In this document: positions 46,693 to 54,684 of the stretch, piece after piece
Layout of the letters: each line of letters starts with the position of its first letter
Position numbering within the stretch: the stretch's first letter is position 1
DNA from: UBA7957 sp965222695
Lineage (GTDB): Bacteria; Pseudomonadota; Gammaproteobacteria; Granulosicoccales; Granulosicoccaceae
Length of the DNA stretch: 64,000 bases
Direction of reading: 5' to 3'
NCBI GenBank assembly: GCA_965222695.1
Contig: OZ244967.1
Location: 4,154,001 to 4,218,000, forward strand
Translations under genes and position numbers: made by a program
The notes under the pieces: generated by a model
The model's database searches: none
What the model was told of the DNA's origin: nothing
Seen by the model: the letters and a program-made list of their open reading frames with translations, nothing else

Positions 46693-47640
46693 GTGAGTTC
46701 AACTTCGTTTTTATATCTGATGACAATACTCATCTGGGGATCGACCTGGTATGCGATCAAATTCCAGCTGGGAACAGTGGCACCGGAAGTTTCATTGTTT
46801 TACCGATTTTCTCTCGCAGCCGCGGCACTATTACTCTTTTGTGTCTTAAAGGCCAAGCCGCTTAGCTACAAGGCTTCTGACCATGTCTTTATTTTTTTGC
46901 AGGGTATGTTTCTGTTCAGCTTGAATTACCTGATTTTCTACGAGGCGACATATTTGCTGACCACCGGGCTGATTGCCGTCATCTTTTCCTCTGTGGTCAT
47001 TATGAATATTTTCAACGGCTGGCTGTTTCTGAAAAAGCCGGTGGATTTAGTGGTCATGGTGGGAGCGCTAATCGGATTACTCGGTATCAGCCTGGTTTTT
47101 TACAGAGAGTTTTATACGCTTAGCGGCAATACGGATGTTCTGAAAGGCGTGACTTACAGTGTACTGGGGACTTATCTGGCATCGATAGGCAATATCATTT
47201 CCTCTCGAAATCAATCGCGTGGCCTGCCGGTATTGCAGACCAACGCCATAGGCATGGCCTACGGGTCAGGCTTGATGTTTGTAGTGATTTTAATCGGCGG
47301 AGGTGAATTTAATTACGAATACAGCTGGCACTACTCGCTGTCTCTGCTATATCTGGCCCTGTTTGGTTCGGTATTCGCCTTTGGCGCCTATTTAACACTC
47401 ATAGGACGAATAGGCGTGGATAAGGCCGCCTATGCAACTGTCATGTTTCCATTGGTGGCGTTATTGATATCGACAGTATTCGAAGATTACCGATGGAGCA
47501 TTACCTCCATGTGTGGTGTGGCTCTGGTCATTCTCGGGAATTTGATTATCAACGGCAAGCGTCAGCGAGAATGGTTAGGGCGGCGACTGTTTAAGGAAAG
47601 GCATAGACGTGAGAATGCCGGCTGTGAGTGCGGTCCCTGA
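46693..47640 (+). CDS. EamA/DMT-family transporter
   Basis: The 315-residue inner-membrane protein has ten predicted helices in two EamA repeats, beginning with SFLYLMTILIWGSTWYAIKF. Such proteins export amino acids or other small metabolites. It starts with GTG at 46693. The neighbouring MocR regulator suggests a substrate linked to amino acids or vitamin B6. The C-terminal 25 residues are hydrophilic and basic. Confidence 0.87.
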   Translation: MSSTSFLYLMTILIWGSTWYAIKFQLGTVAPEVSLFYRFSLAAAALLLFCVLKAKPLSYKASDHVFIFLQGMFLFSLNYLIFYEATYLLTTGLIAVIFSSVVIMNIFNGWLFLKKPVDLVVMVGALIGLLGISLVFYREFYTLSGNTDVLKGVTYSVLGTYLASIGNIISSRNQSRGLPVLQTNAIGMAYGSGLMFVVILIGGGEFNYEYSWHYSLSLLYLALFGSVFAFGAYLTLIGRIGVDKAAYATVMFPLVALLISTVFEDYRWSITSMCGVALVILGNLIINGKRQREWLGRRLFKERHRRENAGCECGP

Positions 47641-47720
47641 CCATCTCTATGATCGGTGGCATACTGAATGCGCCGTCACAATAGCGCGGACTCAGAATAA
47701 ACAGACACGGGTAGAAAACA

Positions 47721-48866
47721 ATGTCAGCAGACTTAGATCGAGTGATTGACCGTAGAAATACAGCCAGTCTGAAATGGGAAAAATACCGGGAAACCGACAT
47801 CCTGCCCATGTGGGTTGCCGACATGGACCTGCCGGTAGCTGAAGAGATTCAGCTGGCCATGCAAAAACGGTTGCAGCATCCGATTTATGGTTATACGGTC
47901 GGCACGCAAGACGCCGCCGCCGTCATTTGCGACATGCTGTTGAGGGAGTACGGATGGCAGATAGAGCCACAGTGGCTTGTATGGATTCCAGGCGTCGTTC
48001 CCGGGCTGTGGGCAAGTTGCGCGGCCTTTGGCGATGACGGTGATGAGGCCATATTTAACGCCCCGATTTATCACCACTTTTTCTCGGTTCCCGGGTACGC
48101 ACGCAAAGTGGCCAAATCGGTACCGCTAAAACGGCAATCTTCGGGCCGCTGGACCTACGACTTTGAAGCCCTGAAGGACGCGATCACGGAACGCAGCCGA
48201 TTGATGCTGCTGTGCTCCCCGCATAATCCCACCGGCACACTGTTCAGCCGGGAGGAGACGGAAAAGATGTGTCAATTGTGTGAGGACAACGATTTGATCA
48301 TCGTATCGGACGAAATTCACTGTGATCTGATACTTGCCGAACATAAACAACATATCCCCACGGCTATAGCCTGTCCCCGGTCAGCCGACCTGATGGTGAC
48401 CCTGATGTCGCCGAGTAAAACCTATAATCTGGCGGGCTTGAACTGCTCCCTTGCCGTGATTCCTGATGCAACCATGCGCAAACAGTTTAATGAGGTGAGG
48501 CACGGGGTCCTGCCCTCGGTGCCAGTGATGTCATATGAAGCTATGATTGCAGCCTACTCTAAGGCTGGTTCGTGGAAGCAGGCAATGCTTGAGTTGTTGC
48601 GGCGAAATTACGCCTTTCTCAGGCAGGAAATAGCCACCATCGACGGCTTGGAGATGACGCCGATGGAGGCGACATTTCTAGCCTGGATCAATACAGAGAG
48701 TCTCCCGGTTGAGAATTCAGCAATGTTTTTCGAACAGCACGGCGTCGGCCTGTCGCCGGGTTCGACCTTCGGTCTGGATAAGTATGTCAGATTGAATTTT
48801 GCCTGCCCGATAAGTACCCTGAAAGAAGCGGTCGAGCGTATGCGCTCTGCGGTGGAATCGCTATGA
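47721..48866 (+). CDS. PatB/MalY-type C-S lyase (PLP enzyme)
   Basis: The 381-residue fold-type I PLP enzyme matches the MalY/PatB family, which cleaves cystathionine and other cysteine conjugates to thiols, pyruvate and ammonia. Family features are LPMWVADMDLP at the N-terminus, PHNPTG, SDEIHCDL and the PLP lysine in SPSKTYNLAGL. It is 80 bp downstream of the EamA gene and may be part of the same region controlled by the MocR protein. Some family members also have aminotransferase activity, so the exact substrate is open. Confidence 0.88.
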   Translation: MSADLDRVIDRRNTASLKWEKYRETDILPMWVADMDLPVAEEIQLAMQKRLQHPIYGYTVGTQDAAAVICDMLLREYGWQIEPQWLVWIPGVVPGLWASCAAFGDDGDEAIFNAPIYHHFFSVPGYARKVAKSVPLKRQSSGRWTYDFEALKDAITERSRLMLLCSPHNPTGTLFSREETEKMCQLCEDNDLIIVSDEIHCDLILAEHKQHIPTAIACPRSADLMVTLMSPSKTYNLAGLNCSLAVIPDATMRKQFNEVRHGVLPSVPVMSYEAMIAAYSKAGSWKQAMLELLRRNYAFLRQEIATIDGLEMTPMEATFLAWINTESLPVENSAMFFEQHGVGLSPGSTFGLDKYVRLNFACPISTLKEAVERMRSAVESL

Positions 48867-48875
48867 CTCTATCTT

Positions 48876-48898
48876 AAAAAGTGTGACAGAAATCACAC
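48876..48898 (-). terminator. Terminator after the Nudix gene; also fits a CRP-type site
   Basis: On the minus strand a GTGTGA / TCACAC stem with a 6-nt loop is followed by five T, directly at the end of the Nudix gene: a good intrinsic terminator. The same bases (TGTGA-N6-TCACA, 48882-48897) fit the CRP/Vfr core exactly, but the site lies between convergent 3' ends where an activator site has no obvious promoter to serve. Confidence 0.65.
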
Positions 48899-49516
48899 CT
48901 ATTCAAGGGTAATTTCACCCTGATCCAAGGCCTGAAGCAAAGTAAGAGTCATGCGTGCGGTTGCACCCCATAATAACTCACCATCGTAGCGTTTATAGTA
49001 TACGGCCGGATAACGCTTACGATGTTTTAAAATATGATCGGCCTTAATTTGCGGCACTTTTAGATAGTAGTTCTCTTCATTGTTCAGCCAGCTGAGCGGA
49101 ATGGTAAATATCCGTGCGACTTCCGATTGCTGGGCCTTCAGTCGCAATGGCCAGGGAATCATGCTGACAAAAGGGTGGATCTGAAAATCACTGATTGTGT
49201 TATAGGGTTTGAGTTGCCCCAGTACTTCTACCTGGTTGTTGCTGAGGCCGATTTCTTCTTCCGCTTCGCGCAAAGCGGTCTGTTTGATGGTTATATCCCG
49301 TGGATCCTGCTTGCCTCCCGGAAATGCAACCTGCCCGCTATGATAATCGTGAGGGTTTTCCGTCCTTCGGATATATAACACTTCCCACTGTCGGTTCCTT
49401 TGCAGCAGAGGAATTAATACCGCTGCATTTCTGCGTTTTCGAGAGGTATTTCCTTTTCTCCGGTCCGGTCCGTCGGAGCGGCGGATAAACCCGGGAAGAT
49501 TATATTGTTTCGGCAT
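48899..49516 (-). CDS. CoA pyrophosphatase-type Nudix hydrolase
   Basis: The 205-residue protein carries the Nudix motif (GGKQDPRD ... ALREAEEEIGL, about residues 80-105) together with the upstream SGQVAFPGG segment typical of NudL/CoAse enzymes, which hydrolyse CoA and its derivatives. I choose ATG 49516 because CAGGAG lies five bases upstream; the frame is open 14 codons further. The C-terminal part has LLWGATARMTLTLL, also family-typical. Single gene with its own terminator. Confidence 0.86.
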   Translation of the reverse strand: MPKQYNLPGFIRRSDGPDRRKGNTSRKRRNAAVLIPLLQRNRQWEVLYIRRTENPHDYHSGQVAFPGGKQDPRDITIKQTALREAEEEIGLSNNQVEVLGQLKPYNTISDFQIHPFVSMIPWPLRLKAQQSEVARIFTIPLSWLNNEENYYLKVPQIKADHILKHRKRYPAVYYKRYDGELLWGATARMTLTLLQALDQGEITLE

Positions 49517-49727
49517 AGATCTCCTGAAAACCTCGAGTCGACGAGTGTCATTTTGCACATAATCTTAAGGCGTGTCATCAATTACACTATATATCCTCCT
49601 GAAGCCCTATATCGGCAATAAAAAGCCTGTCCCTGAAGGTGTTGTAAGTTGTTGCGCTGCGAAAAATCCAGATTAGCCCATGCCGGCCGATAAGAATTGA
49701 ATATTCAACTTTCCGGGGGGTATAAGA

Positions 49728-51005
49728 GTGTTGACCTCAAATATCGCAGAAATACTGAACGACCCAGCCCCACGCTTACTGTTATTGTCCAATGATGCCA
49801 AGGTTCAATCCGCGATTGATCTGCAGTTGATCGATCGCCTGGGTGTGTCGCTCAGTCGATACCGGACCGCAGAAGAATTCGAGCAGGCGGTAAGCAATCA
49901 TGACGCGGGTGAGGTTTTGGCGATTATTGACAATAGCGAAATCAGCGAGGAGGAATCCGCCGAGTTGTTTTCGGCGCTCGAAAGCCAGGAAATTCCGACA
50001 GTGAGTATTTATAATCGTGCCAATAACTGCACGAGAGTCGAATACAAAAGCGTCATTGCGACATTGGATCGCGATAAACAATTACGCCAACTATCGGAAA
50101 TGGCGGAAGGCGTTTTTAAAAACCGCCGGATACGTGTCATTATCCTTCATCGGAACAGTCAACACAGACACTATCTGGAAGAGCTCCTGAGCGGGCAATT
50201 TTACACCGTGATGCAAGCGGCGGATGTGGCCGAAGCCAAGGAGTTCTTAACGCTCTATCCCCAGTCACAGATTCTGCTGCTGGATGAAAAATTCTGTGTC
50301 GTCGACGGGATCGATGTCGTGGAAACCCTGCGCGAAAATAATCCTATAGATCGACTGGCCATTATCGGCATGACTGTTCAGCGTGATCCGGCTTTGATTT
50401 CACGATTATTTGAATCGGGGGCGAGTGATGTTTTGACGACATCGACGGACGATATTGAACTGCTGGCCCGGATCAGATTTCAGCTACAATCCATCAGCAA
50501 GAGCCGTAAACTGCAACAGGGTGCCTTTTCTGACTATCTGACTTGCGCTTACAGCCGCGAGTATTTTTACGATGCGGGCAATAAAATATTTGCATCGGCT
50601 CAGCGCGGCAATCTGCAATTAAGCTTTGCCCTAGTCAATATCGATAACTTCAACACCATTAACAGAGAATACGGCCTGGCAGTGGGCAATGCGGTTTTGT
50701 GTAGTGTCGCCGATCAGCTTAAACGTATGATCAGGGAAACGGATATTATCGCCCGCAACGAAGGAGATGAATTTCTTTGTTTGCTCAGTTGTGTGGGTCG
50801 CAATAATATTTACCCGATTCTGGAAAGAGTGCGAATGCAAATCGAAAAAAAGGGGGCATGGAATGCAAAACAGCATATTCCGCTCTCGGTTTCAATCGGC
50901 GCGACCCCGGAGACGGGAGCCAGTCTGGAAAATATGCAGATCCGTGCTGAAATGGCGTTGCAGCAAGCCAAACAAGCCGGCAAAGGCCGTGTCGAAATTC
51001 TCTAG
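49728..51005 (+). CDS. Diguanylate cyclase-type GGDEF protein with two receiver-like domains
   Basis: The 425-residue protein has two receiver-like domains (about 14-125 and 132-250) and a C-terminal GGDEF domain (about 265-425). The active-site motif is EGDEF, a variant of GGDEF often compatible with activity, and the inhibitory I-site RETD lies five residues before it. Both receivers lack the usual N-terminal Asp pair (the second begins RVIILHRNS), although the acceptor-like Asp is present in LAIIDNS and LLLDEKF, so phosphorylation is doubtful. It should make cyclic di-GMP, relevant to the type IV pilus system encoded nearby. It starts with GTG, with a G-rich ribosome-binding site. Confidence 0.82.
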   Translation: MLTSNIAEILNDPAPRLLLLSNDAKVQSAIDLQLIDRLGVSLSRYRTAEEFEQAVSNHDAGEVLAIIDNSEISEEESAELFSALESQEIPTVSIYNRANNCTRVEYKSVIATLDRDKQLRQLSEMAEGVFKNRRIRVIILHRNSQHRHYLEELLSGQFYTVMQAADVAEAKEFLTLYPQSQILLLDEKFCVVDGIDVVETLRENNPIDRLAIIGMTVQRDPALISRLFESGASDVLTTSTDDIELLARIRFQLQSISKSRKLQQGAFSDYLTCAYSREYFYDAGNKIFASAQRGNLQLSFALVNIDNFNTINREYGLAVGNAVLCSVADQLKRMIRETDIIARNEGDEFLCLLSCVGRNNIYPILERVRMQIEKKGAWNAKQHIPLSVSIGATPETGASLENMQIRAEMALQQAKQAGKGRVEIL

Positions 51006-51081
51006 GGCCTGTTAATTCCGCTTGATGTCGTAGCGAGTACTGCGCCAACCCTGTCCTGATTCAATAGGTGTTAACAGGGCC
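51006..51081. other. Imperfect inverted repeat between the GGDEF gene and mug
   Basis: GGCCTGTTAA (51006-51015) directly after the GGDEF stop codon pairs with TTAACAGGGCC (51071-51081) apart from one extra G. It may be a transcript-end hairpin or a degenerate mobile repeat. Seen by eye only. Confidence 0.35.
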
Positions 51082-51092
51082 AGATACATACC

Positions 51093-51635
51093 ATGCAAAC
51101 ACTGAACGATTATATCGGACCCGGGCTCGATATTCTTTCAATCGGCCTGAATCCGTCGCCACCATCAGTAGCGGCCGGGATATACTTCGCCGGGAAACGT
51201 AATCGCTTCTGGCGGGCATTGAATGCCTCCGGTCTGATCGACGAGAATCTTGAGGCCAGCAGTAAAAGCATGCAAAGATTGTTTTTACATTATCGAATCG
51301 GCTTTACGGATACGGTCAAACGGCCGACTCCGGGCGCGAAAGATTTGCGGCGGGCCGATTTTATACGTGATGTACCCCGACTGGAACAGAAACTTCTTTA
51401 TTATAAGCCCATGATTGCCTGGTTTCACGGCAAGGTGGCTTACCGGCATTTTCTATCCGTGCTTGAGATTGAACAATCAACCGTAAGGTGGGGCGAGCAG
51501 ATGAAAACCATCGGCGAAAGCAAAATATTTGTTTCGCCCAATCCGAGTCCCGCCAATGCTGCATTTTCCCTGGAAGATTTAATTGACTACTACACCACCT
51601 TAAATCGTCTACGTAATAGTATATTGATCCTTTAA
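51093..51635 (+). CDS. mug: Mismatch-specific uracil/thymine DNA glycosylase
   Basis: The 180-residue protein belongs to the MUG/TDG branch of uracil-DNA glycosylases, which remove uracil or ethenocytosine opposite guanine. Motif 1 is ILSIGLNPSP (about 14-23), which keeps Asn18 at the catalytic position of this branch, followed by AGIYFAGKRNRFWRAL. Motif 2 is FVSPNPSPANA near residue 148. Its 3' end overlaps the convergent carbonic anhydrase-like gene by 27 bp. Confidence 0.88.
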   Translation: MQTLNDYIGPGLDILSIGLNPSPPSVAAGIYFAGKRNRFWRALNASGLIDENLEASSKSMQRLFLHYRIGFTDTVKRPTPGAKDLRRADFIRDVPRLEQKLLYYKPMIAWFHGKVAYRHFLSVLEIEQSTVRWGEQMKTIGESKIFVSPNPSPANAAFSLEDLIDYYTTLNRLRNSILIL

Positions 51636-52142
51636 ACGGGCGTAGTTCTCAGCAACATAACGCAAATAGGTTTTTTCGGATTCTGTCAGTTCGCGTGATT
51701 GCCGAACCGGTGCGCCGACATACAAATATCCGCTCTTGAGGATTTTTCCAGGCCCGACTAAGGTACCCGCGCCAATCATTACCCCGTCCTCGACTAACGC
51801 CTTGTCCAGGATGGTGGCATTAATACCGATCATAACTTCATTGCCGATGTTGCAACCGTGTACCACGGCACCGTGTGCGATGGTGACATAGTTGCCGATA
51901 GTCAGTGCATTACCGCCCGGACTATAGTGACTGTCATGCGTGACATGCAGGGTGACATTATCCTGAACACTGGTAAAAGATCCGATGGTGACGGATTGAA
52001 TGTCACCCCGAATGACGGCGCATGGCCACACGGAGCAGTTTTCTCCCATGCTCACGTCGCCGATAATAACGGCACTGTCATCGACATAGCTGCTTTTATG
52101 AATTCGCGGTCTGTGGCCACCAAAACTTCTGATACTCATCAT
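51609..52142 (-). CDS. Gamma-carbonic anhydrase-like hexapeptide-repeat protein (YrdA type)
   Basis: The 177-residue left-handed beta-helix protein has VWPCAVIRGD, LHVTHDS and VTIAHGAVVHGC, which hold the metal-binding histidines of the gamma-class carbonic anhydrase fold. YrdA/PaaY-type members often show little carbonic anhydrase activity or act as thioesterases, so the reaction is uncertain. Two ATG codons in tandem could each start it. A short hypothetical gene precedes it by 27 bp on the same strand. Confidence 0.87.
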   Translation of the reverse strand: MMSIRSFGGHRPRIHKSSYVDDSAVIIGDVSMGENCSVWPCAVIRGDIQSVTIGSFTSVQDNVTLHVTHDSHYSPGGNALTIGNYVTIAHGAVVHGCNIGNEVMIGINATILDKALVEDGVMIGAGTLVGPGKILKSGYLYVGAPVRQSRELTESEKTYLRYVAENYARLKDQYTIT

Positions 52143-52169
52143 ACTCTCACAGTCAGCATAAAGGCTTGC

Positions 52170-52385
52170 TTAATCGCCGTTTTCAAAGACCTTTACCAAG
52201 GTTGATAAATCGCTTGTCATGGCATCCGGGCCGCGCATCAACATTGTGTCCAGTGCTTGCTGGCAGGTATCGGCTTTATTTCCCGGGGTCTGAGCCGCTT
52301 GAACTGCATTTCTCAATTCCCCGACCAAGGTTTCGACATGCCATTGTACCGGCTCATGGTTGTCACTGGCCATGCGTGGGGCCAT
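52170..52385 (-). CDS. Small protein of unknown function
   Basis: A 71-residue frame from ATG 52385 encodes a hydrophilic, helix-prone protein (HVETLVGELRNAVQAAQTPG ...). It ends 27 bp before the gamma-carbonic anhydrase-like gene and has no competing gene on the other strand, which supports a real small gene in an operon. A later ATG at 52373 is also possible. I recognise no family. Confidence 0.5.
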   Translation of the reverse strand: MAPRMASDNHEPVQWHVETLVGELRNAVQAAQTPGNKADTCQQALDTMLMRGPDAMTSDLSTLVKVFENGD

Positions 52386-52506
52386 CAATCCATTGCATGC
52401 CGTTGAGTATTTTCAGATTTGTGGCAAACTGCCGGGTCGCAACCGGATCAATACCGGATGTGTCGAATCATACCCCGGTAACTAAATTCGAGCAGCACCG
52501 AGACCC

Positions 52507-53748
52507 TTGAAACCGACTTATTTAAAATCCGATTCGCGCGAAGTTGAGTTTATCGCTTTGATCGCCACTATGACGTCGCTGGTTGCGCTTTCGATCGATG
52601 CAATGCTGCCGGCACTTCCCGATATCGCACTGGATCTTGGCGTCGCACATGAAAATGATCGGCAGGATGTTATTTCCTATTTGTTTCTCGGCCTGGCAGT
52701 CGGCACACTGATTTATGGTCCGGTATCGGACAGCATCGGCAGGAAACGTCCTATCTATGCTGGAATCGCCTTGTTTCTGCTGGGGACTGTAATCTGCCTC
52801 ACCGCGAGTGATTTCAACAGTCTGCTGGCCGGTCGTATATTGCAAGGTCTGGGTGTGGCGGGGCCGCGAATTGTATCTATCGCTTTGGTCCGGGATCTCT
52901 ACAGCGGGCGTGCCATGGCCAAAGTCATGTCTTTGGTGATGGCTGTGTTTATCCTGGTTCCGGCTTTGGCGCCCTTGGTCGGGCAAGGTGTGATGCTGCT
53001 CGGCGGCTGGCGTGCTGTTTTTGTCTTATTTTTGCTGCTTGCCATAGTCGTATTGATTTGGTTCGCCTTGCGGCAGGATGAGACGCTTCAGCCGGAAAAC
53101 CGCAGACCCCTCTCGGTACGGAATATTGTGTCGGCCATGGTGCATGTAGTGAAGAACCCTGTCGCCTTGGGCTACACGCTGAGCGCGGGTCTGGTGTTCG
53201 GCGCTTTCGTCGGCTACCTGGCTTCGGCTCAGCAGATCCTCCAGGAGCTGTATGGGCTTGGTAATCAGTTTCCGCTGTATTTTGCCATGATCGCTTTGGT
53301 GATCGGCTGTTCCTCTCTGGTGAATTCGAGTCTGGTCATGCGGCTTGGCATGCGACAGTTGTCCTGGGCAGCGCTGGGCGGCGTCTGCATGTTTTCAACC
53401 CTGTTTTTATTCGTTTCCCTGAACGCTCAGGGAGTACCCGCTCTTTGGGAGTTCCTGCTTTATCTGTCGTTGACTTTTTTTTGTGTGGGGATTTTATTCG
53501 GTAACTTCAACGCTCTGGCTCTGGAACCGGAGGAATTGGGTCCGATTGCAGGAGTTGCATCGGCTGTCGTCGGGTCTTTGTCCACATTGATTTCGGTTCC
53601 CCTGGGTGGCGTAATCGCCGGACTTTTCGACCAAAGCGTCAATCCTCTGGTTGCAGGCTTTGCGATTCTGGGCGGGGCTTCCGCGGGAGTGATGTATTTT
53701 ACGGAACGCAAGCGGCCAAAGTTGCGCCGCGATGGCGAATCATCCTGA
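52507..53748 (+). CDS. Bcr/CflA-type multidrug efflux transporter (MFS)
   Basis: The 413-residue protein has 12 predicted membrane helices and the drug-proton antiporter signature: LSIDAMLPALPDIALDLG in helix 1, the motif A loop GPVSDSIGRKRPIY and motif C-like sequences. It is closest in look to Bcr/CflA exporters (bicyclomycin, chloramphenicol and others). It starts with TTG at 52507; no ATG upstream of helix 1 exists. Its 3' end overlaps the convergent GNAT gene by 9 bp. The actual substrate cannot be read from the sequence. Confidence 0.88.
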   Translation: MKPTYLKSDSREVEFIALIATMTSLVALSIDAMLPALPDIALDLGVAHENDRQDVISYLFLGLAVGTLIYGPVSDSIGRKRPIYAGIALFLLGTVICLTASDFNSLLAGRILQGLGVAGPRIVSIALVRDLYSGRAMAKVMSLVMAVFILVPALAPLVGQGVMLLGGWRAVFVLFLLLAIVVLIWFALRQDETLQPENRRPLSVRNIVSAMVHVVKNPVALGYTLSAGLVFGAFVGYLASAQQILQELYGLGNQFPLYFAMIALVIGCSSLVNSSLVMRLGMRQLSWAALGGVCMFSTLFLFVSLNAQGVPALWEFLLYLSLTFFCVGILFGNFNALALEPEELGPIAGVASAVVGSLSTLISVPLGGVIAGLFDQSVNPLVAGFAILGGASAGVMYFTERKRPKLRRDGESS

Positions 53749-54216
53749 TGGCAAAAACAGTTTAAATCCCTGGTGTGACGCCTTAAAACCCAAACTGTGA
53801 TAAAAGCGGGCAGCATTTTCGCGCCTCTTGTCGGATGTCAGTTGTATGAGCCTGCACTTGTTCTCGCGAGCCTGATCTATGGCCCACTCGATCATTGACC
53901 GGCCTATCCCCTGGTTTCTGAATTCCGTCTTCACTCTTATGCCCTCGATTAACAGCCGCCATGAGCCTTGATAGCTGATCCCCGGAATATAGGTGAGTTG
54001 CATCATGCCTACGGTCTGACCCGAGAGTTCGGCAACGATCAATTGATTGTCCGGACTTTTGGTGATCTCCCGAAAAGCCTTAAAGGTCGATGACGGGATG
54101 GCTTGGCCTTCCCTGGGGCAGTGCATGCTGCTGAGCCCGCCTTCATCGAGTAATTTCAGCAGTGTCAGCAAATCCGATTCTTCCGCCGGCCGGAACTTCA
54201 ATTTAACTTTATGCAT
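53740..54216 (-). CDS. GNAT-family N-acetyltransferase
   Basis: The 158-residue protein has the acetyl-CoA binding loop RNQGIGRSMIEWA (about 107-119), preceded by the strand LLIEGIRVKTEF and followed by the motif B part RENAARFYHSLGFKAS. The target of acetylation cannot be predicted. A possible short upstream frame overlaps its start codon. Confidence 0.88.
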   Translation of the reverse strand: MHKVKLKFRPAEESDLLTLLKLLDEGGLSSMHCPREGQAIPSSTFKAFREITKSPDNQLIVAELSGQTVGMMQLTYIPGISYQGSWRLLIEGIRVKTEFRNQGIGRSMIEWAIDQARENKCRLIQLTSDKRRENAARFYHSLGFKASHQGFKLFLPSG

Positions 54217-54373
54217 TGAGAGACATTTTCATCGGGATCGATAAACCGTTTTCAAAGTGGAAAAACGCCGGGCCGGAGGGTGAGAATCCATACTGGCGGC
54301 AAGCTGCGAAGAAGTCGCGACAGCGGTCTACGAATACATCTTCAATCGATTCTTGGATCAAGTATCTTTGCAT
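54209..54373 (-). CDS. Possible small leader ORF upstream of the GNAT gene
   Basis: A 54-residue frame from ATG 54373 (or 67 residues from TTG 54412) reads MQRYLIQESIEDVFVDRCRD and on, and stops inside the first codons of the GNAT gene (AATGCATAA), an 8-bp overlap that would allow coupling. Its composition is protein-like, but there is no ribosome-binding site or family match that I can see. Confidence 0.3.
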   Translation of the reverse strand: MQRYLIQESIEDVFVDRCRDFFAACRQYGFSPSGPAFFHFENGLSIPMKMSLNA

Positions 54374-54684
54374 TGCAGTAAACAGTTGCAGGAAAAGGCC
54401 CTGGATCGCCAATTACGGACCGACGGTTCCTTGACTTTTTTATCAGGCTACAAGGGTATATTCGAATCATTCATTCGAAAATATCTCAAAGTTATGATTT
54501 TGGGAATTTGTAACTGACCAAAGAGCGCTGTTAAGCCCCGCAAGCGAAAAAAGTACAGCTTAAACGCCCACGATTGACATAGGCTTGTATACTTAGTTTC
54601 GTCAGCAGACATTTTCCTTTTCAGCACTGAAGGATAGAGTTCGCCGGATTGGAAATTCATCGCGGTTTTATTAAAGGTAGACCA
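54374..54684. other. Intergenic region before the desaturase gene, with a palindrome
   Basis: This 311-bp stretch has no convincing gene. It holds a perfect inverted repeat TTCGAAT / ATTCGAA with a 5-bp spacer at 54461-54479, a possible operator about 205 bp before the desaturase start. I could not identify a good -35/-10 pair. Confidence 0.4.

Noticed and set aside
51006..51081. Third copy of the dispersed repeat
   Set aside because: GATGTCGTAGCGAGTACTG recalls part of the repeat (GTGTCGTCGCGAGAATACGCTG) but the following GATTTGAGTCAG core is absent.
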